NCBI GenBank assembly: GCA_023383815.1
Contig: JAHDYG010000026.1
Span: forward strand, 1-45,457
Length of the DNA: 45,457 bases
From: Rhodocyclaceae bacterium
GTDB lineage: Bacteria; Pseudomonadota; Gammaproteobacteria; Burkholderiales; Rhodocyclaceae
Reading direction: 5' to 3'
Both the position numbers and the translations under genes were made by a program. The notes beneath the pieces are model-generated. The model ran no database searches, was not told where the DNA came from, and saw only the letters and a program-made list of their open reading frames with translations. Positions 17,387-23,656 of this stretch are shown piece after piece (position 1 is the stretch's first letter; each line of letters begins with the position of its first letter).

Positions 17387-17452
17387 ATGCATTATCGTGC
17401 ACAATTCCCCCATCGATCTGCATTCCGTTGCACTTCGTGATGGGTTCATGCA
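17387..17452. promoter_or_regulatory. Divergent promoter region with an array of TGCA (BzdR-like) operators
   Basis: TGCA occurs at 17388, 17398, 17419, 17429 and 17449, giving spacings of 10, 21, 10 and 20 bases. Both close pairs have the TGCA-N6-TGCA form seen at the bzdN promoter. On the minus strand GATAAT (17391-17396) is a good -10 for the MeaB-XdhC gene and lies between the first two TGCA copies. On plus, TTGCAC (17428-17433) with CAGTAT 17 bases later is a weak candidate for the unassigned operon. The helical-phase spacing suggests a dimeric or cooperative regulator on one DNA face, and BzdR is the obvious candidate. Binding is inferred. Confidence 0.65.
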
Positions 17453-17465
17453 GTATATCGCACAG

Positions 17466-17481
17466 GAGGTCTTTCGACCTC
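17466..17481 (+). promoter_or_regulatory. Leader hairpin overlapping an AGGAGGT element
   Basis: GAGGT-CTTTCG-ACCTC forms a 5-base stem that would bury the strong AGGAGGT at 17464-17470, leaving AAGGG (17482-17486) as ribosome site for the ATG at 17493. It may be chance. Confidence 0.3.
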
Positions 17482-17492
17482 AAGGGTCTGCG

Positions 17493-17891
17493 ATGAATCC
17501 TGCACCAGACGACAGCCGTTTCGATCCCCTGCGCTGGCAGGCGATGCTCGACGCGCAGGGCGTGCCCGCCGCGCACGCCTGGATTGGCGTGCTCGCACGG
17601 GACGACTATGCCGCGCGCTCCGGCACCCTGCTCCTGTGGCGCGGGACCATGGGCGGCACCGAACTTTGCGAACGCCCGTGGCTGGGCGCGGCGGACCGGG
17701 ACGTGGCGATGTTGCTGGTGCTCGACGACGAAGCAGCCGCACGCCTGCCCGAGCAGGGGTTCGCGCAGATTCCCGCACTGATCCGCGGCGGCCATCTTCA
17801 CCCGTACATGCTGATGACCCTCGACCAGCTCGAGGAGGCTGGTCTCGACGACTTCGTCGAGGATCTCGGCCTGGTGTTCCCCAAGCACTGA
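17493..17891 (+). CDS. Unassigned small protein, first gene of the divergent operon
   Basis: A 132-residue acidic protein with no domain I recognise. The start at 17493 has AAGGG seven bases upstream; the open frame begins earlier but without a ribosome site. The C-terminal segment YMLMTLDQLEEAGLDDFVEDLGLVF resembles the end of the next gene's product (FYVMRTKYELQDAG-YEDFLDTLGLAF), and both have an aromatic-rich central strand region, so the two appear to be diverged paralogues. The stop overlaps the next start (TGATG), indicating coupled translation and probably a complex. It is transcribed away from the Mo-maturation operon across the TGCA array. Function unknown. Confidence 0.75.
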   Translation: MNPAPDDSRFDPLRWQAMLDAQGVPAAHAWIGVLARDDYAARSGTLLLWRGTMGGTELCERPWLGAADRDVAMLLVLDDEAAARLPEQGFAQIPALIRGGHLHPYMLMTLDQLEEAGLDDFVEDLGLVFPKH

Positions 17892-18358
17892 TGAGTGCGG
17901 CAGCCGGAAGCCCCTTTGGCGGCGCGCAGATCTGGCAGCCGGCGCTCGACCGCAACGCCGAGATCTTTTCGGGCATGGTGCCGGGCGCCGCGGTGGGCTT
18001 CGTCGCCCGCAGCGGTTCAGGCCTGCAGCCGGGCAAGCATGTCGGCGGGCTGGAGCAGGCGGGGGGCAGCGGCGAAATGCTGGTGTGGGAGATGGGCGAG
18101 CACGGCATGCGAGCACAACTGCGCACCTATACCGGCTTTCAGCAAGGGGGCATCGATCTCTTGTTCGTTGCCGAAGAGGCTGCGATTGCGGCCATGCACG
18201 GCGCCCGCGACGGTGAGCTGCTGTCGCAGGTCAAGCGCCTGATCCGCAGCGGCGCGATCATGTTCTACGTGATGCGCACGAAATACGAACTCCAGGACGC
18301 GGGCTACGAGGATTTCCTCGATACGCTCGGACTGGCCTTTCTCGGAGCCTGCCGATGA
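17891..18358 (+). CDS. Unassigned small protein, apparent paralogue of the preceding gene
   Basis: A 155-residue protein beginning at an ATG that shares a base with the previous stop. It has a glycine-rich first third, a central stretch of alternating strands (EMLVWEMGEHGMRAQLRTY) and a helical C-terminal third with SQVKRLIRSGAIMFYVMRTK and DAGYEDFLDTLGLAF. That last segment aligns with the first gene's C-terminus. No catalytic motif, signal peptide or membrane segment is evident. It overlaps the zinc-ribbon gene by four bases (ATGA). Function unknown. Confidence 0.75.
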   Translation: MSAAAGSPFGGAQIWQPALDRNAEIFSGMVPGAAVGFVARSGSGLQPGKHVGGLEQAGGSGEMLVWEMGEHGMRAQLRTYTGFQQGGIDLLFVAEEAAIAAMHGARDGELLSQVKRLIRSGAIMFYVMRTKYELQDAGYEDFLDTLGLAFLGACR

Positions 18359-18567
18359 TCTTCAGGAACCCTGCGGGCGCCCCCGAACTCGCCTGCGACC
18401 AGTGCGGCTGCCGCTGGTTCGACCGCATGACCAACGTCTGCTATGAATGCGGCGCCCCGGTCACCCCCGAGAATCTCGAAGAAATCCGCGCCGCACTCGA
18501 AGCCTTCGAGGCGCAGCGCCAGCACAATGAAACGCAACGCAACGAGGACGCCAAGCCATGCAACTGA
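18355..18567 (+). CDS. Small zinc-ribbon protein
   Basis: A 70-residue protein with CDQC and, 12 residues later, CYEC (region about 14-33), a rubredoxin-like or zinc-ribbon knuckle pair, followed by a charged helix. Its start overlaps the previous stop and its end overlaps the dehydrogenase start by 10 bases, so it belongs to the same tightly coupled operon. The bzd operon also holds a small zinc ribbon (3696-3884), though the two are not obviously the same family. Possible roles include metal delivery or one-electron transfer; the sequence does not decide. Confidence 0.75.
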   Translation: MIFRNPAGAPELACDQCGCRWFDRMTNVCYECGAPVTPENLEEIRAALEAFEAQRQHNETQRNEDAKPCN

Positions 18568-19304
18568 AGGACCGAATCGCCATCGTCACCGGAGCCGGCC
18601 AGGGCCTGGGCGCCGCCATCTCCCGCGCCTACGCGCGCGAAGGCGCGAAGGTTGCCGTCATCGATCTCGGCCTCGAAGCCGCCGAGCGGACCGCTGCCGA
18701 AATCCGCGCGGCCGGCGGCGAAGCGATGGCCGTCGCCTGTGACGTCGCCGACCGCGCCCAGGTCGAAGCGATGGCCGCGCGCGTCAATGAGGCTTGGGGG
18801 CGGATCGACATCCTCGTGAACAACGCCGGCATCACACGCACGGCGATGCTCCACAAGATGACGCCCGAGCAGTGGCAACAGGTCCTCGCCGTACACCTGA
18901 CCGGCGCCTTCAACTGCCTGCAGGCCGTCGTCGGCGGCATGATCGAACGCCAGTTCGGACGCATCCTCTACGTCACCTCAACCGCCGGCGTGCTCGGCAC
19001 CATCGGCCAGATCAACTACAGCGCCGCCAAGGCCGGAATCCTCGGCATGACCAAGAGCACCGCCAAGGAACTCGCGCGCTACAACATCACCGCCAACGCC
19101 ATCGCCCCCGGCGCCGCCACGCCGATGACCGAAACCATCCGCACCGACGACCGCTTCAAGGAAAAATACCTCGACCGCATCCCGATGGGCCGCTGGGCCG
19201 AACCCGACGAAGTCGCTCCCGTCTTCGTCTTCTTCGCCTCCGACGCCGCCAGCTACGTCACCGGCCAGATCCTCGCTGCCGACGGGGGCATGACCATCTA
19301 CTGA
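18558..19304 (+). CDS. Short-chain dehydrogenase/reductase (FabG-like)
   Basis: A 248-residue classical SDR. The cofactor loop TGAGQGLGAAISRAYAREGAK is at the N-terminus, followed by NNAG and the catalytic Ser-Tyr-Lys set (S in YVTSTAG, Y and K in NYSAAKAG). The C-terminus is the usual FabG-like LAADGGMTIY. It oxidises or reduces a hydroxy/keto group, likely on an acyl-CoA. Context suggests a hydroxyacyl-CoA in aromatic degradation. In Azoarcus sp. CIB a dehydrogenase-like gene (bzdZ) follows bzdY; that position here holds a flavin enzyme, so this gene might be a relocated counterpart, but I cannot verify homology. Confidence 0.88.
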   Translation: MQLKDRIAIVTGAGQGLGAAISRAYAREGAKVAVIDLGLEAAERTAAEIRAAGGEAMAVACDVADRAQVEAMAARVNEAWGRIDILVNNAGITRTAMLHKMTPEQWQQVLAVHLTGAFNCLQAVVGGMIERQFGRILYVTSTAGVLGTIGQINYSAAKAGILGMTKSTAKELARYNITANAIAPGAATPMTETIRTDDRFKEKYLDRIPMGRWAEPDEVAPVFVFFASDAASYVTGQILAADGGMTIY

Positions 19305-19323
19305 ACGGCAACCCGACATCGCC

Positions 19324-19803
19324 ATGCAGATCCGACCGGCGCACACCACGAACGACATCGAGGAAGTCCGCGCGCTTTTCAGGGAATACGAAGCCTTTCT
19401 GAACATCGACCTGTGCTTTCAGGGGTTCGAGGAAGAGCTTGCCGGTCTGCCCGGAAAATATGCGCGCCCGGCGGGAGAACTCTTGATCGGGTGCAGTGGC
19501 GAGCAGGTGCTCGGATGCGTCGCGCTGCGCAGGCTCGACGAACAGACCTGCGAGATGAAGCGGCTCTTCGTCCGGCCCGCCGGCCGCGGGAGCGGACTCG
19601 GACGCAAGCTTGCCGAGCGCATCGTCGCAACAGCGCAGGAGCTTGGGTACTCGCGGATGCGGCTCGATACCTTCGAGCGGCTTACGGAAGCCATGGGCAT
19701 CTACGAATCGCTCGGTTTTCGCCGGACCAGCCCGTACTACGCGAACCCGCACGCGGGCGTCGTGTATCTGGAACTGGATCTGCTCGCACCGGGCGCCGTC
19801 TGA
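19324..19803 (+). CDS. GNAT-family N-acetyltransferase
   Basis: A 159-residue GNAT protein. The acetyl-CoA binding motif VRPAGRGSGLGRKLAERIVATAQ is near the middle and the C-terminal motif B region reads YSRMRLDTFERLTEAMGIYESLGFRRT (given here as two adjoining parts). It follows the dehydrogenase by 19 bases on the same strand and could be the last gene of that operon. A hairpin lies about 37 bases downstream. The substrate is unknown; the C-terminal pattern resembles small-molecule or amino-acid acetyltransferases. Confidence 0.83.
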   Translation: MQIRPAHTTNDIEEVRALFREYEAFLNIDLCFQGFEEELAGLPGKYARPAGELLIGCSGEQVLGCVALRRLDEQTCEMKRLFVRPAGRGSGLGRKLAERIVATAQELGYSRMRLDTFERLTEAMGIYESLGFRRTSPYYANPHAGVVYLELDLLAPGAV

Positions 19804-19839
19804 AGCCGGTCGCGCGCACGGCCCCGGCACGGAACCCCA

Positions 19840-19854
19840 GGGGCATTTTGCCCC
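19840..19854 (+). terminator. Short GC hairpin after the acetyltransferase gene
   Basis: GGGGCA-TTT-TGCCCC forms a perfect 6-base stem with a three-base loop, 37 bases after the stop. There is no downstream T-run, so termination is uncertain. A second dyad, GGCATG-N8-CATGCC, lies at 19871-19890 before plsC. Confidence 0.35.
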
Positions 19855-19939
19855 GACTTCATCCCGCACTGGCATGGGGTGTATCATGCCGCGTTCCGGA
19901 TCCCGTTCGGCGACCCGGGATTTCGCGCACGAGTATCCG

Positions 19940-20602
19940 ATGACCGTCCGTTCCGACATGCCCCCCCGCAAGCCTTCCCTGTTCATCCGTATGCTGCGCT
20001 TCATCCTCTCGCGCGTCGGGCGCGTGAGCGTGAACGGCGTCGAACACCTCGCAGGCACGCGCGGCAAGATCGTCGTCTGCAACCACGTAGGCTGGGTAGA
20101 CCCACTGTGGATGGGCTATGCGGTGCTGCCGCGCACCCTGCACCAGATGGCCAAGAAGGAGCTGTTCGAGAACCGCCTGAGCGCATGGTTCGTGCGCTCC
20201 GGCGGGGGCTTTCCGGTCGACCGCGGACGCCCCTCGGCAGCCACGATCAAGCACACGATCGGGCTACTGGAGCAGGGCGAACTGGTGCTGATCTTCCCCG
20301 GAGGCACCCGCAGCCAGTCCGGGGTCGGCGCACGCCGCGGCGCGGCAATGATCGCGCTGCACGCCAGCGCTGAAGTGGTTCCGGCCCACTATGACGGCCC
20401 GGACCGGATCCGCTTCACCGACCTCTTCCGCCGCCCACGGATCCGCATCACCTTCGGCACGCCGATCGTACTGCCAGCGGAGTCGGAGGCGGACAAGGCC
20501 GCCGCGATCCGGCTGACGACCGAACTGGAAGAAGCCATGAAGGCGCTGGCCGGGCCAAAACCGGAGGACGCGGCCACGCCGCCGTTGCGCCACGCGGCGT
20601 GA
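19940..20602 (+). CDS. plsC: 1-acyl-sn-glycerol-3-phosphate acyltransferase (PlsC family)
   Basis: A 220-residue PlsC-type acyltransferase of membrane phospholipid synthesis. The acyltransferase motifs are an altered box I NHVGWVDPLW (usual form NHxxxxD), box II-like GGGFPVDRG, and box III FPGGTRS. The first ~20 residues are hydrophobic and basic, suggesting membrane association. The start at 19940 is chosen over longer alternatives for lack of any better ribosome site; the true start is uncertain. It is a single gene between the SDR operon and the convergent DUF3079 gene. Confidence 0.85.
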   Translation: MTVRSDMPPRKPSLFIRMLRFILSRVGRVSVNGVEHLAGTRGKIVVCNHVGWVDPLWMGYAVLPRTLHQMAKKELFENRLSAWFVRSGGGFPVDRGRPSAATIKHTIGLLEQGELVLIFPGGTRSQSGVGARRGAAMIALHASAEVVPAHYDGPDRIRFTDLFRRPRIRITFGTPIVLPAESEADKAAAIRLTTELEEAMKALAGPKPEDAATPPLRHAA

Positions 20603-20639
20603 CGAAGCGATTCGCGACACCGCCCCGCCCTGGGGGCGC

Positions 20640-20852
20640 TCACGAATCCCCGGAGTCCTTCGGGCGCTCCGACGCTTCCTCGTCCAGCCCCCAGTCGCCA
20701 TGTTCGTACCAGTCCTCGCCGAGCAGTTCGGCCGGATGCATCGTGCGCCCGGAACCATTGCCGCATTGCAGCGCATCAGCCGCACAGTACTTGTCGCAAC
20801 CCCAGCAAATGCGTTCGGGGCGCGCAGGGCGAAGAGGAAACTTTCTGGCCAT
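20640..20852 (-). CDS. DUF3079-family small cysteine protein
   Basis: A 70-residue protein that I recognise as DUF3079 from FPLRP-x-x-PERICWGCDKYCAAD, GNGSGRTMHPAEL and DWYEHGDW. The CWGCDKYC cysteine group probably binds metal. The family is common in beta- and gammaproteobacteria and has no known function. It is convergent with plsC (37 bases between stops) and lies 44 bases after the BFN gene on the same strand. Confidence 0.85.
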   Translation of the reverse strand: MARKFPLRPARPERICWGCDKYCAADALQCGNGSGRTMHPAELLGEDWYEHGDWGLDEEASERPKDSGDS

Positions 20853-20896
20853 TTGTTCGAGTCAGGCGTTGCCGTGGATGCAGATCCCTTGCGATG

Positions 20897-21739
20897 CTAA
20901 AGCGCAAGCCGCTCGCGCGCCTCGCTTTCCGGCACATCGGTCGGGAGCTTCAGACCGTGCTCTTCGCCGTCGCGCCAGTAGCGAATGACGGCCGGATGAC
21001 CTGAGGGAGTCCGGCTCACGAGGACGAGAAACGCCATCGGCGTATTCGGCGCCTCGCCGTTGACCTCCACGATCAGGGTACCGGGGGCGATGCCGGAATA
21101 CGCCGCAACGCCGCGTGCGCCGGTGACAAGCACCCCGGGACGGTCAGGCAGCGCAAGCACTTCGCGCAGTTCGGGCGTGGCCTCGACGACTGTGACCCCG
21201 AGGGCACTGACCACCTCGTCACGGCCGATGCCCTCGAACGCGAGATCGCGCCCGGCCTGCAGCACAGCAACCGCAACCCGGATCTCGGAACCTGCCCGCA
21301 CCGCCAGTGCCAGCGCGTCGCTCGGCCGCGCATCGATGTGCACGATGCGATTGGACGGCTGTACGCGCACTTCGAGAACGGCATGGTAGGTATTGTTCTG
21401 GATGGCGTCGACGACGACCCGTTCGAGACTGCCGTCAAGCTTGCCGATCACTTCGTGCAACAGATCGTGCGTCATCGGCCGCGGTGTTTCCACACCCCTC
21501 AACGCGAACAGGATCGCCCGCGCCTCAGCGACTCCGATGAAGATCGGAACCAGTTCTCCGGATTCCGGTTCACGCAGCAAAACCACCGGCATCCCCGAGC
21601 CCGCCAACACCGCAACGGTTGCAAGCTCGACCACCACCATGCGCTCGGGCCCAACCGCGAGTTCACGCCCGAGCGCCGGCGGGGCCAGGAGGAGAGCGGC
21701 CAGCAGCCACGGAACAACGCGCGCCAGGTTTGCGACCAT
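20897..21739 (-). CDS. Exported bifunctional-nuclease-domain (DUF151) protein with PDZ-like C-terminus
   Basis: A 280-residue protein with an N-terminal signal sequence (hydrophobic LLAALLLAPPALG, about 11-23). A bifunctional-nuclease (BFN/DUF151) domain follows, showing VVLLREPESGELVPIFIG, then EARAILFAL and IDARPSDALALAVRAGS. The C-terminal ~80 residues resemble a PDZ domain (GVAAYSGIAPGTLIVEVNGE). Its place outside the cytoplasm argues for a regulatory or protein-binding role rather than a nuclease acting on DNA. The start has GGGAGG upstream. Confidence 0.82.
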   Translation of the reverse strand: MVANLARVVPWLLAALLLAPPALGRELAVGPERMVVVELATVAVLAGSGMPVVLLREPESGELVPIFIGVAEARAILFALRGVETPRPMTHDLLHEVIGKLDGSLERVVVDAIQNNTYHAVLEVRVQPSNRIVHIDARPSDALALAVRAGSEIRVAVAVLQAGRDLAFEGIGRDEVVSALGVTVVEATPELREVLALPDRPGVLVTGARGVAAYSGIAPGTLIVEVNGEAPNTPMAFLVLVSRTPSGHPAVIRYWRDGEEHGLKLPTDVPESEARERLAL

Positions 21740-21862
21740 GTGACCTCCCTTGGGAGGAGAACGACCTTCACCCGTCAGACCCGGACGAGACGAGATGCGT
21801 TCCGCACGCGCCGATTGTGGCGCACGCGAGAGCCTGCCCGGCTCAGTGACCCCCTGAACGGA

Positions 21863-22288
21863 TCATGCCAGGACGGCCTCACATGCGATGCGGTGAAAGG
21901 CTGCCGCTTCGTTCAGACGCCGGTCAAGGCTCGCAAGGCGAGCGCCGGTACGGTGGGCAACGGCCAGACGCAGGGCGTCTGCGGCACGCAGCACCAGCGG
22001 CGCATCGATGAAAACTGCCGCGGTACGGAAATCGGCCGGCTCGACCTCGACGGTGCGCAGCTCGGCCGATACGAAACGCTGGAAGTTCGCCATGGCCAGT
22101 TGCCGCGCTTCCTCATCAATCGCACCGGTACGACGCTTGATGCCTCCGACGCTGGCCATTTCTGTGAGCGTCCATGCAGAGATCACAAAACCTTCGCGGC
22201 GCAAGGGCTCCAACCGATCCAGCAGCCGCGCCGCGCCCGGCTCGCGAAAAAACAGCGCGCCGAGCACCGAGGTGTCGAGGTAGATCAC
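21863..22288 (-). CDS. PIN-domain toxin (VapC-like)
   Basis: A 141-residue PIN-domain protein, probably an RNase toxin. Acidic residues expected at the active site are in IYLDTSVLGALF (start), SAWTLTEMAS, AADALRLAVA and SLDRRL. The start is the GTG at 22288, overlapping the antitoxin stop (GTGA), the usual coupled arrangement of a toxin-antitoxin pair. Confidence 0.82.
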   Translation of the reverse strand: MIYLDTSVLGALFFREPGAARLLDRLEPLRREGFVISAWTLTEMASVGGIKRRTGAIDEEARQLAMANFQRFVSAELRTVEVEPADFRTAAVFIDAPLVLRAADALRLAVAHRTGARLASLDRRLNEAAAFHRIACEAVLA

Positions 22289-22512
22289 AGCAGATCCTGC
22301 TCGCGCATCTGCGCTACAGTCAGCCCCTCTGCGGGCGCCGCAGCAACCCAGGAACGCAGCGCCGACCACCCGAACCCGCTCGCGCCCGGCTCGGGCACCA
22401 AGCGCGCGAAGGGCTGTCCGCGGCGCGTGATGACGACGTCGTCCCCCGCCTGGACGTTCGCGATCAGGCTTGAAAGCCGGGTTTTGGTTTCGGCAACGGA
22501 AGCAGTTCTCAT
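22285..22512 (-). CDS. Phd/YefM-family antitoxin
   Basis: A 75-residue Phd/YefM-type antitoxin with the family N-terminus SVAETKTRLSSLIANVQAGDDVVITRRGQPFARLVP and an acidic, toxin-contacting C-terminus (MREQDLL); the quoted N-terminal segment spans about residues 5-40. The ATG at 22512 gives the standard N-terminus; a TTG at 22542 would add ten residues. Phd proteins bind their own promoter, and an inverted repeat lies just upstream at 22535-22573. Confidence 0.8.
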   Translation of the reverse strand: MRTASVAETKTRLSSLIANVQAGDDVVITRRGQPFARLVPEPGASGFGWSALRSWVAAAPAEGLTVAQMREQDLL

Positions 22513-22534
22513 GGATTCGGTTCGCCAGGTCAGA

Positions 22535-22573
22535 ATGGTCAACTAGTCTTGGATTTTTCCACTCGTTGACCAT
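22535..22573 (-). promoter_or_regulatory. Inverted repeat, putative toxin-antitoxin operator
   Basis: A perfect 9-base inverted repeat, ATGGTCAAC (22535-22543) and GTTGACCAT (22565-22573), separated by 21 bases in a locally AT-rich stretch just upstream of the antitoxin start. Placement fits autoregulation by the antitoxin-toxin complex. Confidence 0.5.
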
Positions 22574-22675
22574 AATTTAAACTTCCCCGTTTCCGAATCC
22601 TCGAATGCGGTTCACCCACCGATCGCCTTCGAACGAAGGCAACGACAAGCGCTGCCACAAGGGCGAAGGCAGGCC

Positions 22676-23656
22676 TCAGGCCGCCTCGGTCCACAACCGG
22701 GTGACCAGCCGCCGCGCGAGGATCGGCGTGGCCTTGCGCCGGTAGGGCACGCTCGCGGTCGTCGTTTCCATCGCCTGGATTCCGCGCAGTACCAGCTTTT
22801 CGAGTTGAGCCAGCGCTGCGTCGTCGAGCGGCTGCCCGACCAGCGCGTCCAGCCCTTCGATGCGCTCAGGCCGCGAGGACACGCCGGTGCACGCGATGCG
22901 CAGTCCGGCGAGGCGCTCGCCGTCGCGCGCGAGCGCCACGGCCACACCGCTGAGCGGAAAGTCGATCGCGCCGCGGATGCGCAGCTTCTCGTAGCCGCTC
23001 GACCAGCCTGGCGCGAGCGGCACGCGCACGGCGGCCAGCAGTTCGCCGCGATCGAGCGCGAGCCATCGCATGCCATCGTCGTGGTAGAACTCGGCCAGCG
23101 CGAGCGTGCGGCGGCCGTTCGTGCCGACGATGTCGACCTCGGCGTCGAGCGCGAGCAGCGCGGGCGCGACATCGCCGCTGAAGGCGGCGTAGCAGCGCTT
23201 GGACTTCGGCGCGACCCGGCACACGTCGCCCTCGAGCTTCATGCAGTAGTGGTTCGCCTCGCGCCAGGGCGTGCTCTGGTTGTAGTAGCGGCAACGCGTA
23301 TCCAGGCACAGGTTGCCGCCCAGCGTCGCGCTCTCGCGGTGCGTCGGCCCCGCCACGGCCAGGGCGGCTTGCGCCAGAGCGGGCAGTTCGGCCGCAATCC
23401 CGGGGTGTGCGGCGAGTGCGGCGAGCGTCGTGCCGGCGCCGATGTGGACCCTGTCGGCATCGACCCGGATGCCGGCCAGCTCGGCGATCCCACCCAGGTC
23501 GATGACGGTGGCGGTGTCGGCGAGGCCACGGCGCAGGTTGGGCAGCAGATCGGTGCCGCCGGCCAGGTAGCGGCTGGCCGGACGGCTCGCATGCAGGGCT
23601 ACCGCCGCTTCGGCGGAATCCGGACGCAGCAGTTCGAAGTCGGGCATGACGGGCAT
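22676..23656 (-). CDS. hcrB: 4-hydroxybenzoyl-CoA reductase, FAD/4Fe-4S (beta) subunit
   Basis: A 326-residue FAD subunit of the xanthine oxidase family. FAD motifs are AGGTDLLPNLRRGL (about 32-45) and TLGGNLCLDTRCRYYNQ (111-127). Inserted after this is the extra segment carrying Cys122, 138, 146 and 155, at the positions of the additional 4Fe-4S cluster in the Thauera aromatica enzyme. That cluster lets this enzyme run in the reductive direction with ferredoxin, unlike ordinary molybdenum hydroxylases. The start at 23656 overlaps the hcrA stop (TGATG) and has GGAGG upstream. It is the last gene of hcrCAB. Confidence 0.94.
   Translation of the reverse strand: MPVMPDFELLRPDSAEAAVALHASRPASRYLAGGTDLLPNLRRGLADTATVIDLGGIAELAGIRVDADRVHIGAGTTLAALAAHPGIAAELPALAQAALAVAGPTHRESATLGGNLCLDTRCRYYNQSTPWREANHYCMKLEGDVCRVAPKSKRCYAAFSGDVAPALLALDAEVDIVGTNGRRTLALAEFYHDDGMRWLALDRGELLAAVRVPLAPGWSSGYEKLRIRGAIDFPLSGVAVALARDGERLAGLRIACTGVSSRPERIEGLDALVGQPLDDAALAQLEKLVLRGIQAMETTTASVPYRRKATPILARRLVTRLWTEAA

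Noticed and set aside
17397-17492. An earlier start for the first gene of the unassigned operon
   Set aside because: The extra codons cover the operator array and lack a ribosome site; the ATG at 17493 has one.
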